From assembly GCA_034437555.1 (NCBI GenBank), contig DAOTTQ010000029.1:1-64000 (forward strand): 64,000 nucleotides of DNA. Reading direction: 5' to 3'. Made by a program: the position numbers and the translations under genes. Numbering within the stretch: the stretch's first letter is position 1; each line of letters begins with the position of its first letter. The notes under the pieces were generated by a model, which was not told the DNA's origin, searched no databases, and was given only the letters and a program-made list of their open reading frames with translations. Shown one piece after another: positions 7,416 to 15,086 of this stretch. This DNA is from JANWYT01 sp034437555. GTDB lineage: Bacteria; Chloroflexota; Anaerolineae; Aggregatilineales; Phototrophicaceae.

Positions 7416-8102
7416 TCACTCGCCAAACATCTTTAGCCAATAAGCCACATCTCCAGCATTGGCTGTTTTGTCATCGTCACGCGGGTTGTCGATGCGCTTG
7501 GGGCGTTTGGGGGGCTTGGGTGCAGGAGGGGGTTTAGGGCGCGTAGGATGGGGCTTTGGGAGTGTTTTTGCCTCTATGGGTGGGGCTTTGGGCTTTGTTT
7601 GGGGGGGCAAAATGGCTGGTACAGTAGGAGGTTCGGGTGCGGGATGGTGACGGAATACCTTTAGCCATTCATCGACTTCGCTGGTGGGGATGTTAACGTG
7701 CGTCCATTCGCCCAAGTCATATTCGTTTTGGGGCGTTGCCAATAAACGCGCAAATTGTTCGCACCGCATCACGTTCATTTTTACCTGTTGCGCGGTACTA
7801 ATGATGGCTTGGTCGTTGCTAACAAGCGTCCATCCGAGTGTGTCTTTGGTGCTTTTAATGCGACCTTGTAGGACGGCATCGGCGTTGGACTGTGTGGAAG
7901 CAAAATACACTTCTACCATAGAACGGCTGGCGGGTGACTTGCCACTTGGCAAGCCTTTGTCAAAGACTACCACACACTTTTTCTTGACACGATTAGAAAA
8001 ACCAATGAGTTTTGTAACCAATTTCATTTCGTCGTGGGGGTCGTCTAACGAAATATCTGGAAGCCTTGCAATCAGGTTGTGTCCGTCTATTAGGTAGGGC
8101 AT
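7416..8102 (-). CDS. NYN-domain (YacP/Rae1-like) putative ribonuclease with Pro-rich tail
   Basis: Residues about 1-125 form a NYN/PIN-like nuclease domain: MPYLIDGHNLIARL carries the first catalytic Asp and Asn, CVVVFDKG the second Asp, and STQSNADAVLQG plus LVSNDQAIISTAQ the remaining acidic positions. Relatives such as YacP/Rae1 are RNA endonucleases. A Pro/Lys-rich spacer (PKPHPTRPKPPPAPKPPK and similar) of about 60 residues then joins two short copies of one motif, VDEWLKVF near 150 and VAYWLKMFGE at the C terminus. These may be peptide hooks for a partner. The gene is monocistronic, upstream of the tRNA cluster and divergent from the degenerate region before lexA. Nuclease assignment is good; the RNA target is unknown. 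Confidence 0.75.
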   Translation of the reverse strand: MPYLIDGHNLIARLPDISLDDPHDEMKLVTKLIGFSNRVKKKCVVVFDKGLPSGKSPASRSMVEVYFASTQSNADAVLQGRIKSTKDTLGWTLVSNDQAIISTAQQVKMNVMRCEQFARLLATPQNEYDLGEWTHVNIPTSEVDEWLKVFRHHPAPEPPTVPAILPPQTKPKAPPIEAKTLPKPHPTRPKPPPAPKPPKRPKRIDNPRDDDKTANAGDVAYWLKMFGE

Positions 8103-8156
8103 GGCGTTAGATCCTAGTCACTTGCTTTTGGCTAATGTAACACATTTTTACGTATT

Positions 8157-8420
8157 GTGTTATTAAAACATGCTCTATCTTTGGTAAGCACAATCGCTAG
8201 AATTTCATCGGCATGTATCGTTAGTGGCTTATTGCTTGTCTCACGGGTGCGCTTCTCTAAATTGTTGGTGATGTTTGCAGGATTATTTGTGGTAATAGGG
8301 GCAATAGAAATTAGGGGGTTTAGTGAAGTGATGTTTAGCCAGTTTTGAGACTTGCTTCAGGCGGGCGTTGCGCCATTAACGCTGATTGTGGGGATGGTGT
8401 GGGGCTTGTCGGTAATAGGC
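8157..8420 (+). pseudogene. Possible decayed small membrane-protein gene in the NYN-lexA gap
   Basis: The 359-base gap between the NYN gene and lexA holds one coding-like trace. From GTG 8157 the frame gives hydrophobic stretches (ACIVSGLLLVSRV, LVMFAGLFVVIGAIEI). It meets TGA at 8346-8348, then continues in the same frame as DLLQAGVAPLTLIVGMVWG to TAA at 8418-8420. Read through, it would be about 88 residues with three hydrophobic segments. No clear ribosome-binding site is seen and no family is recognised, so this may be chance. The rest of the gap holds only a 7-bp hairpin (8425-8431 with 8446-8452). Confidence 0.25.
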
Positions 8421-8461
8421 TAACGAGGACGCAAGACACGGCTCACGTCCTCATCGGGGGG

Positions 8462-9154
8462 CTATACAAAGCGCAAAATTGAAATTACCTTGCCCTTAAT
8501 AAGGCAATTAGACGCATTCACATAAATAGGAGACATGCTGGGGTGAGCAGGTTGTAAACGAATTCGCTCGCCTTCAGGATAATAGTATTTAAGCGTGGTT
8601 TCGCCGTTTTCTATAAGCCACACAGCCACCATATCGCCACTTTGGGCGGTTTCTTGGGCGCGTAAAATAACAATATCGCCGTCGCGCACCATAGCATCAA
8701 TCATTGAGTCACCCTTTACTTGCAATGCAAAGGTTTCTTCGGGGTCGATGCCTTTTAGCATGGCAGGGGGCAGTTCTATCATGTCATCTTCACTAATGTG
8801 ATGCCCAATGTCCTCTGGAATTTGGACAGGCGCACTTGCCACAATATGCCCAATGCGTGGCACACGCACAAACGCGTCCAAACCGTTACGCTTCTTTTTA
8901 GCATTAGCGGCGGCATTTGCCTTGTTGGGTGAGTGAATAAGGCGTAGCCCACGTGATACACGGTCGGAACGCTCAACATAGCCCGCATCTACTAGCTTAT
9001 TGAGGTTATAATTAACCACAGAGGTGGATGGGATATCGGTCGCTTCGCCAATATCGCGGATGGTGGGTGGATACCCATTGCGCTCAATATAGCGTTCCAT
9101 AAAACGAACAATGTTGCGTTGTCTCTCGGATAAAGCACTAAACTCTTTTGGCAT
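8462..9154 (-). CDS. lexA: LexA repressor (SOS response)
   Basis: LexA represses DNA-damage genes and cleaves itself when RecA filaments form. The N-terminal winged helix (about residues 5-72) includes YPPTIRDIGEATDIPSTSVV. The S24 protease domain has catalytic Ser150 in VKGDSMIDAMVRDGD and Lys189 in GETTLKYYY. The cleavage site normally reads Ala-Gly, but here it is IVASAP, so the scissile pair would be Ala106-Ser107. The ATG at 9154 has AGGAG ten bases upstream; the in-frame ATG at 9184 lacks a Shine-Dalgarno sequence and would sit next to the operator. The gene lies alone and has a LexA box inside its own promoter. The linker (about 75-92) is rich in Ala and Lys. Confidence 0.93.
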   Translation of the reverse strand: MPKEFSALSERQRNIVRFMERYIERNGYPPTIRDIGEATDIPSTSVVNYNLNKLVDAGYVERSDRVSRGLRLIHSPNKANAAANAKKKRNGLDAFVRVPRIGHIVASAPVQIPEDIGHHISEDDMIELPPAMLKGIDPEETFALQVKGDSMIDAMVRDGDIVILRAQETAQSGDMVAVWLIENGETTLKYYYPEGERIRLQPAHPSMSPIYVNASNCLIKGKVISILRFV

Positions 9155-9191
9155 AACACTAACACTCCTACTACGTTGTATCATTTGTTCG

Positions 9192-9203
9192 GAATTTATG
9201 TTC
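9192..9203 (-). promoter_or_regulatory. Second, degenerate LexA box
   Basis: GAATTTATGTTC matches GAACNNNNGTTC except for one base in the left half-site. Its centre is 22 bp from the perfect box at 9214-9225, two helical turns, which would place two LexA dimers on the same DNA face. It lies just downstream of the -10 element. Confidence 0.5.
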
Positions 9204-9205
9204 TA

Positions 9206-9234
9206 AGTATAGCGAACATCAGTTCTTGTGTCAA
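9206..9234 (-). promoter_or_regulatory. lexA promoter with LexA operator between -35 and -10
   Basis: On the minus strand TTGACA (9229-9234) and TATACT (9206-9211) are separated by exactly 17 bp. The perfect SOS box GAACATCAGTTC (9214-9225) fills the spacer, so bound LexA would exclude RNA polymerase. This is the classic arrangement for autoregulation with a Bacillus-type box. Confidence 0.85.
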
Positions 9235-9338
9235 ATATTGCGCGTAAAACTAAAAGACAACCAAAAACTTGTGATTTACAAAGGGCGCGTTAGAATCACA
9301 GTATTCGTTCTCACTCAATACGGGGTAGGTTTTGCATT

Positions 9339-10346
9339 ATGACAACAACACTTCCTAAAACAATGAAGGCTCTCTTTTTGAATAGTTATACAGGGATTGA
9401 TGGACTTTCTTTAGAAGAACGCCCCATACCTGTTCTAAAGAGTGGCGAGGTCTTAGTTAAAGTTCACGCTTCCCCTATTAATCCCTCTGATACGCTCTTT
9501 ATTCATGGAGAGTATGGGTTTAAGAAACCTGTGCCTGTAACGCCCGGCTTTGAAGGTACGGGCGTGGTGGTGGCTTCGGGCGGTGGCATCCTTGCCAACC
9601 GACTGATGGGGAAGAGTGTCTTGTGCGCTAACCAAGCCGAAGGCAATGGCTTGTGGGCTGAATACTTTGTGGCAACCGCGTTTACGGCTGTGCCATTGCA
9701 AGCCGATATTCCACTAGAACAGGCTGCTACTGCGCTCGTAAACCCACTATCCGCGTGGGCAATGATGGGGCTGGCACAAAAAGCAAAGCAACGTGCCATT
9801 GTCCATACAGGGGCGGCGGGTGCATTGGGGAAAATGCTGGTGCGTTTAGAAAAGCGATTTGGCGTTAAGGTGATTAACGTTGTGCGCCGTGATGAGCAAA
9901 TAGAAACCCTAAAGGCATTGGGCGCATCATATGTACTTAACAGCAACCATCCCGATTTTGATGCCCAACTGAAGGGGTTATGCGAGAAGTACAATGTCAC
10001 GCTGGCGTTTGAATCGGTAGCAGGTGAGCTAACAGGGCGTGTTTTAAGTGCGTTGCAATATGGCGGGCGCGTAAGGGTTTATGGCACACTATCGCTAGAA
10101 AACTGCCAAATTAGACCCAGCGACCTCATCTTTCAAAAGAAGTCAGTAGACGGTTTCTGGATGTCGGATTGGAGTGCCGAGCGCAACCTAATTCAGATGT
10201 TTATGGCGTTTAACAACATCCAAAAGTTCCTTAAGGACGAGCTACAAAGCACCATTTACGCTCGTTATCCTTTAGCGCAATATCGGGAAGCTATTACCGA
10301 CTACAACGCAAATATGAGCAAGGGTAAGGTGCTGTTTACTCCCTAG
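9339..10346 (+). CDS. Zinc-free MDR-superfamily oxidoreductase (quinone oxidoreductase-like)
   Basis: The 335-residue length and order fit the medium-chain dehydrogenase/reductase family: GroES-like N-terminal domain (GEVLVKVHASPINPSD, VTPGFEGTGVVV), then a Rossmann domain with VHTGAAGALGKMLVRL (NADPH-binding AxxGxxG type) and a helix continuing IETLKALGASYVLN. The catalytic and structural Cys/His zinc ligands of alcohol dehydrogenases are missing, as in quinone oxidoreductases. The substrate is unknown. A plausible promoter (TTGTGA 9269-9274, TAGAAT 9291-9296, 16 bp apart) sits in the region shared with divergent lexA. The LexA boxes are more than 100 bp from this start, so SOS control is possible but unproven. 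Confidence 0.85.
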   Translation: MTTTLPKTMKALFLNSYTGIDGLSLEERPIPVLKSGEVLVKVHASPINPSDTLFIHGEYGFKKPVPVTPGFEGTGVVVASGGGILANRLMGKSVLCANQAEGNGLWAEYFVATAFTAVPLQADIPLEQAATALVNPLSAWAMMGLAQKAKQRAIVHTGAAGALGKMLVRLEKRFGVKVINVVRRDEQIETLKALGASYVLNSNHPDFDAQLKGLCEKYNVTLAFESVAGELTGRVLSALQYGGRVRVYGTLSLENCQIRPSDLIFQKKSVDGFWMSDWSAERNLIQMFMAFNNIQKFLKDELQSTIYARYPLAQYREAITDYNANMSKGKVLFTP

Positions 10347-10417
10347 TTTATGCGGATAACGCAAAAGCACCTATAATCAATCGTATAAGCAGTAAAATGA
10401 GTGTGTGAGGGTGGGTT

Positions 10418-11950
10418 ATGCTAAAGGTTGTTTTAAGGTGCTTTGCCTGTTTGATGCTCTTTGGTGTATTGAGTGGTGTTTATGCCCAAAATGAAGCCTC
10501 GATTGTTGCGCCAAATGTGTTTGTGCGTGGCGTTCAACTGGGTGAAGGCGTGCGCTATACCGCCTCATTCATTAAGCCGAATGACAACGATACCTTTAGA
10601 AACGTGAGCATTGAAATTACATTGCCACAAGGCACAACCTTTGCAAGTAGCATTGTGCCTAAGGGGATTGAGTTTCATGTGGTACGCAGGGAACGCGACG
10701 GACGGCTTACCCTTCTTTGGCAAGATTCGCTTGTTGGTGAGCAAGACCCCTCTAGTGTCGTAGGTTTTATTACATCACAACCGCTTGATGCTCCTCTTGA
10801 GTTTTATATCGAGTGGCGCAACGCCCAAAATGAAGCGAATATCATCAATTTTAGAGAATTGCCTAGCCTTTCTTTGGCAAATGAAGCACAAGGCTTTATT
10901 GACGCACCTGCTAACCAATGGCAACCTGTGGGCAATACGGGCGTTTGGGTTTATGATGTTGCGCCTGTTAGCGTGACGATACTCCCTAATAATTTTAACC
11001 CGCCTGCTGAATATGGTAATACGTGGTGGTGTTCGCTCTTGTCTATGGAAGGTGTTCCAGAAGGGCAGGCAGTACAGGTATTTGTGCCTTTGCGCCGTCC
11101 ATTGCCTCCGTTTTCATCATTATTGCTCTTTAAGCAAGCCGAAGATGGCTCTTGGGTGGCTTTAGGAGAAACCGCTATTGTAAGTGCGGATGGTCAGTTT
11201 GCGCTGTACCAGCATACAGGGGGATTGATTGCTACAGGCACTGATGCCGAACAACAGCCCCTTAATCCGTCTGTCGATATAATCCCAGTTATCGAAGCTC
11301 CGGTCGTAGAACAACCGCCGCAAGAACAGCCTGCGGTACAGCAACCAGCAAGTGGGGTCACGCCGATTCTAGGAGATGGTTCTGTGAGACAACTTGTGCC
11401 AAATGCAACGCCAAACACGGCATTGATTGGAGCAGGAACGCCTACATCAATTGCATCTGTGAGTGACGGGACATCGAACACAATTCTGATAGGCGAGCTT
11501 ACACCCACACCCACGCTGGCAAATGATGGGACATCGAACACGATTGGGGATGGGTTGTCGAACACAATCATCATTAGCGAAGTTAATGCGCCTGCCTCTT
11601 TTGAGATTAGCGATGGCTCTGTGCGATTTATCTCGCCCAGTATTGTTACGCCCACGCTGGCAAATGATGGGACATCGAACACAATTCTGATAGGAGAAAT
11701 TACACCCACACCAACAACACCCGCAGTTATTGTTCCACCAACTTTTGCCCCACCGCCTGTTAATGTTTCCTCACCGCTTATCTTTGGGAATGTGGTCGTC
11801 AACCCAACGAACCTTGGCGAAGTTTTGGCTTTTGGTCAAGGGGGCGTGCGTGTTGAGGTGTTTGTGATTGAAGGAGGCGTGTTCCAGTGCCAAGTGGGGG
11901 GGCTACTGTGTGCCAGCCTTAATCGTGAGGCGGGAACACGGATACCGTAA
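10418..11950 (+). CDS. Secreted protein with repeated DGTSNTILIGE motifs
   Basis: A signal peptide (LRCFACLMLFGVLSGVYAQ) is followed by an extracytoplasmic beta-rich domain (RNVSIEITLPQGTTF) resembling the DUF11/conserved-repeat type. The C-terminal half is a low-complexity array: DGTSNTILIGE occurs twice exactly, with a third shortened copy (DGTSNTIGDG), plus GLSNTIIISE, DGSVRFISPSI and DGSVRQLV. Thr/Pro linkers (TPTPTLAN) separate them. These strings closely echo the C-terminal motifs of planctomycete DUF1559 pilin-like proteins, but the DUF1559 N-terminal pilin helix is absent. Long identical DNA stretches in the array (11510-11541 and 11651-11682) suggest recent duplication. The function is not known; a cell-surface role is likely. 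Confidence 0.7.
   Translation: MLKVVLRCFACLMLFGVLSGVYAQNEASIVAPNVFVRGVQLGEGVRYTASFIKPNDNDTFRNVSIEITLPQGTTFASSIVPKGIEFHVVRRERDGRLTLLWQDSLVGEQDPSSVVGFITSQPLDAPLEFYIEWRNAQNEANIINFRELPSLSLANEAQGFIDAPANQWQPVGNTGVWVYDVAPVSVTILPNNFNPPAEYGNTWWCSLLSMEGVPEGQAVQVFVPLRRPLPPFSSLLLFKQAEDGSWVALGETAIVSADGQFALYQHTGGLIATGTDAEQQPLNPSVDIIPVIEAPVVEQPPQEQPAVQQPASGVTPILGDGSVRQLVPNATPNTALIGAGTPTSIASVSDGTSNTILIGELTPTPTLANDGTSNTIGDGLSNTIIISEVNAPASFEISDGSVRFISPSIVTPTLANDGTSNTILIGEITPTPTTPAVIVPPTFAPPPVNVSSPLIFGNVVVNPTNLGEVLAFGQGGVRVEVFVIEGGVFQCQVGGLLCASLNREAGTRIP
11510..11682 (+). repeat. Internal direct repeats in the secreted repeat gene
   Basis: A 32-base run starting CCCACGCTGGCAAATGATGG is identical at 11510-11541 and 11651-11682. 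A 26-base run beginning GGGACATCGAACACAATTCT is identical at 11468-11493 and 11668-11693. DNA identity beyond what the protein needs suggests recent duplication or gene conversion within the gene. Confidence 0.75.
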
Positions 11951-12059
11951 GAGATAGATCATGGGGGGTGTTTATCGTGAAGATGCGCCCCCTTTATAAA
12001 TCGCATCTTATAAAAACCCGTTTCACTCCTCTATAATCAACGTCAGTTCATTCATAAAT

Positions 12060-12458
12060 ATGCGAGTGGCTTTGATGACGAAAGTAAGCATTACCCTGAT
12101 ATGTGTTTTGGTGTTCGCGATTGTTGGGTGCCGACAAAATACCCCAGCTAATAACGCTAACCTGACTATTGAGCTTGTTAGCGACCCCCCGATTCCTGCA
12201 ATGGGGCAAAGCACCTTTATCATTCAGCTTAAAGATAGCGAAGGGCAACCGATTACTGATGCTACTGTAAATTTGCGCGGTGATATGACACACGCTGGCA
12301 TGCAACCCGAATTTGGCACGCTTTTGGGCATTGATGAAGGTCAATATCGTTATGACTTTACGTGGTCAATGGTGGGGGATTGGGTGATTACAGTGGCGGG
12401 TACTACTGCTGATGGCACGCCCTTTGAACAACGTTTTGAACGTCAGGTAAACCGCTAA
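12060..12458 (+). CDS. YtkA/FixH-like lipoprotein
   Basis: A lipoprotein signal ends in AIVGC (lipobox), so the mature protein is probably membrane-anchored outside the cell. The domain (about 35-130) shows the YtkA/FixH pattern of a small beta sandwich: GQPITDATVNLRG, DMTHAGMQPEFG, and QYRYDFTWSMVGDWVITV. FixH-type proteins accompany cytochrome oxidase assembly and copper or redox functions. The stop overlaps the start of the polyferredoxin as TAATG, so the two are translated together. That pairing recalls FixG-FixH (CcoG-CcoH). The start could also be the ATG at 12075, six residues later. Confidence 0.75.
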   Translation: MRVALMTKVSITLICVLVFAIVGCRQNTPANNANLTIELVSDPPIPAMGQSTFIIQLKDSEGQPITDATVNLRGDMTHAGMQPEFGTLLGIDEGQYRYDFTWSMVGDWVITVAGTTADGTPFEQRFERQVNR

Positions 12459-13969
12459 TGAGCGCACTCACAACACCAAAACCGCGTTTTGACCTATTGA
12501 GCCTACCCGTTGTGGGGAGATTGCTTCGTGGGCGTTATGGACGTTTGGTGTTGCAATTGCCGTTTTTGGTGGTGGCGGTCTTGCTGATTTACGATGGTTT
12601 TACAGGTGATGCGCTGGCTTCGCAAAACTTGGCGACAGTGGGCGTGTGGGTGCATTACAGAGGATTCTTGGCGATTGCGCTGCTGTTGCTGGGGAATGTC
12701 TTTTGTATGGGATGCCCGTTTACCCTGCCACGCACACTTGCCAAACGCCTAAGCGGTTCTGGTCGGCGGTTTCCTAAGCTGTTGCGTAATAAGTGGCTTG
12801 CCATTACGAACTTATTTTTGCTGTTTTTCCTGTATGAATGGCTGGATTTATGGGCAAGCCCTGCCCTAACCGCATGGGTGATTATTGCCTACTTTGTGGC
12901 TTCGTTTGTGTTAGATGCGTGGTTTAGTGAGTCGGCGTTTTGCAAGTACGTTTGCCCGTTGGGGGCGTTTAACTTTGCGTATAGCACATTGTCGCCCTCC
13001 CAAATTCAAGCCAAGAACACCAGTGTTTGTGCGTCTTGTGTGGGTAAAGAGTGCGTTAATGGCAGTTATAGCCCACAGCCTCTTATCCTAATTGATGCTA
13101 TTGCCACCCAAAACACACCAGAGCGTACCCATACCCATGACCAAAACGGCGTGCTAGGGTGCGGCACAAATTTGTTCGTGCCGCAAATGAAGAGCAACAT
13201 GGACTGCACGCTTTGTTTGGATTGTGTGCGGGCTTGCCCTCATGATAATGTAGCATTGGTGCTACGCGCTCCTGCTAAAGAACTGGGTGATATAGAAGCC
13301 ATGCCTAAGCGGTGGGACTATGCGTTTTTGTTCATTTGCCTTGCTTTTATGGGCGTTGTCAATGCGTTTGGCATGGTGCCACCTGTATATGAACTGATGA
13401 AGTCGTTAGCATTGGGCTTACAACTTGGCGCGTTAGGCTTAAGCCAACCTCTGATTGAAGGGATTGTGTTGCTGGTTATGTTTGGGGTGGGAGCATTGCT
13501 ATTGCCAGTAGGCTGGACGCTATTGAGTGGCAAACTGGCGATGATGCTAACGCGTTCTAAAACGTCTTTACGCGAGATAGTCACGAGCCTTTCGCCTGCG
13601 TTTGTGCCATTGGGGTTTGGTATTTGGGTGGCGCATTATAGCTATCACTTTTTAACGGGCTTTTTAACGATTGTGCCTGTGTCCCAGCTTTTTCTTATTC
13701 AGCATGGTGTCACGGCTTTAGGCACACCCAATTGGACACTAAGTGGTGTGACTAATTTGACGGTGATAGGCGGGGTGCAATTTGTGGCACTCATACTAGG
13801 TTTTTTGATGAGTTTTGTGGTACTAGAGCGCAATGCACGCCACTTGTTTAAGCGTCAATCGGTTATGGGCATGCTGCCCTTTGTGCTGATGCTACTGTTT
13901 TTGATGTTGGTGGCGACATGGATTTTTAGCCTTCCGATGGAAATGCGCGGTACGGTTTATTTTGACTAG
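12458..13969 (+). CDS. Membrane polyferredoxin of the NapH/FixG (CcoG)-like group
   Basis: The protein alternates membrane helices with cysteine clusters: CMGCP after helix 2-3, CKYVCPLGAFNFAY near residue 165, CASCVGKEC, and the ferredoxin pair CTLCLDCVRACP near 250, enough for two [4Fe-4S] clusters plus extra thiols. The helices before and after (for example LQLPFLVVAVLLIYDGF and FVLMLLFLMLVATWIF) place it in the cytoplasmic membrane. NapH/CcoG relatives pass electrons from quinol or help deliver copper. The C-terminal half holds five or more additional helices not found in short NapH proteins. It is coupled to the YtkA/FixH-like lipoprotein before it. No cytochrome oxidase or nitrate reductase genes lie near. 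Confidence 0.8.
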   Translation: MSALTTPKPRFDLLSLPVVGRLLRGRYGRLVLQLPFLVVAVLLIYDGFTGDALASQNLATVGVWVHYRGFLAIALLLLGNVFCMGCPFTLPRTLAKRLSGSGRRFPKLLRNKWLAITNLFLLFFLYEWLDLWASPALTAWVIIAYFVASFVLDAWFSESAFCKYVCPLGAFNFAYSTLSPSQIQAKNTSVCASCVGKECVNGSYSPQPLILIDAIATQNTPERTHTHDQNGVLGCGTNLFVPQMKSNMDCTLCLDCVRACPHDNVALVLRAPAKELGDIEAMPKRWDYAFLFICLAFMGVVNAFGMVPPVYELMKSLALGLQLGALGLSQPLIEGIVLLVMFGVGALLLPVGWTLLSGKLAMMLTRSKTSLREIVTSLSPAFVPLGFGIWVAHYSYHFLTGFLTIVPVSQLFLIQHGVTALGTPNWTLSGVTNLTVIGGVQFVALILGFLMSFVVLERNARHLFKRQSVMGMLPFVLMLLFLMLVATWIFSLPMEMRGTVYFD

Positions 13970-15086
13970 GCGTTGGCGTTATCTGGGGTATCTGGTGCTA
14001 TTGATGCTGGTTTCTAGCACACAACCGCCCGTTTTAGCACCCCAAACCGTAGTGACACAAAAGCCTCATCTTTGCGTGCATACACGCTTTACAGATGAAG
14101 TGGAATCTTGGAAGACACATCATTCGCTAGAACTGGTGCGCGAGATGGGCGCAAGTACGCTGGTTGAATTTTTCCCTTGGGCGTATATTGAAGGCACAAA
14201 GGGACGCTATGACTGGACGCGGACTGATGCTGTAATGGCGAATGCGACGCAACAGGGCATTGGCATCATTGCCCGATTGGGCTTTGTGCCAGAGTGGGCA
14301 AGACCCAAGAATACAGCAAACTCTACCCTAAACACGCTAGACCTGCTTGCATACCCCGATTTTGCGCGTTTTGTGGGCGCGTTTATCAAGCGATACCCCA
14401 ACCTTGAGGGCGTGATTATTTGGAATGAACCAAACCTGGCGTTTGAGTGGGGGTATCAAGAAGTTAGCCCCGAAGATTATGCTCACTTGTTAGAAGTTGT
14501 ATATCCCGTCGCAAAAGAGGCAAACTCGAATACTCTTATTTTAGGGGGTGCGCTTGCCCCCACCCGTGAACCCGAAGGAAGCCCACACGGACTCAATGAC
14601 CTGCTGTATTTAGAGCGATTTTTACGAGCAGGGGGGGCGCAACACATGGATGCTTTTGCTGTACATACCTATGGCTTTACGTACTCTGCTATAGAAGCCC
14701 CTCATCCTGATGTGCTTAACTTTAGGCGGGTAGAACTACTTCATAACCTATTGACACGCTATGCTCCCCAAATGCCCGTCTACGTAACCGAGTTTGGCTG
14801 GAACGACCATCCACGCTGGACAAATGGCGTGCGCCCTTCACAACGTATCCAATACACCTTAGAGGCATTACAATGGGCAGAAAAAAACTGGGTATGGGCA
14901 GAGAAATTATGCGTCTGGGCGTTTCGTTATCCTGCACCCACCCTAAGCTACCCCGATAATTTTACGCTTGCGACGACAGATTTTCAGCTAAAGCCCCTTT
15001 ATTATGCCCTACAAGCGTACGCGATGGGGCAAGAAAGCACCTACCAATGGCTACCCGCACCACAACCGCCACCCTTACTACCCTAG
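13962..15086 (+). CDS. Clan GH-A glycoside hydrolase (GH39/GH42/GH5-like), membrane-anchored or secreted
   Basis: A short hydrophobic N terminus (YLGYLVLLMLVSS) precedes a TIM-barrel glycosidase. The acid/base Glu lies in VIIWNEPNLAFEWGY and the nucleophile Glu in PVYVTEFGWNDHP, the two strand-end positions of clan A. Other barrel strands are VREMGASTLVEFFPWAY and MDAFAVHTYGFTY. The length of 374 residues fits a single catalytic domain. The exact family cannot be fixed by eye. The TTG start at 13962 overlaps the stop of the polyferredoxin; an ATG about 14 codons further on is an alternative. The gene leads a run of polysaccharide-related genes, so it may trim an envelope glycan. Confidence 0.75.
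   Translation: MTRRWRYLGYLVLLMLVSSTQPPVLAPQTVVTQKPHLCVHTRFTDEVESWKTHHSLELVREMGASTLVEFFPWAYIEGTKGRYDWTRTDAVMANATQQGIGIIARLGFVPEWARPKNTANSTLNTLDLLAYPDFARFVGAFIKRYPNLEGVIIWNEPNLAFEWGYQEVSPEDYAHLLEVVYPVAKEANSNTLILGGALAPTREPEGSPHGLNDLLYLERFLRAGGAQHMDAFAVHTYGFTYSAIEAPHPDVLNFRRVELLHNLLTRYAPQMPVYVTEFGWNDHPRWTNGVRPSQRIQYTLEALQWAEKNWVWAEKLCVWAFRYPAPTLSYPDNFTLATTDFQLKPLYYALQAYAMGQESTYQWLPAPQPPPLLP

Noticed and set aside
8425..8452. Terminator downstream of lexA
   Set aside because: The GAGGACG/CGTCCTC stem is only 7 bp with a 14-base loop and no T-run after it on the lexA strand.
5216..9154. DGR reverse transcriptase or template repeat close to the variable region
   Set aside because: No reverse-transcriptase motif (such as YxDD with flanking RT segments) and no second copy of the variable sequence was seen in the window.
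11460..11700. CRISPR-like repeats
   Set aside because: The repeats are in frame, unevenly spaced and code for a protein motif. There are no cas genes.
11194..11802. Open frame of 202 codons antisense to the secreted repeat gene
   Set aside because: Its apparent repeats mirror the DGTSNTI array on the coding strand. The plus-strand gene has a signal peptide and ribosome-binding site.
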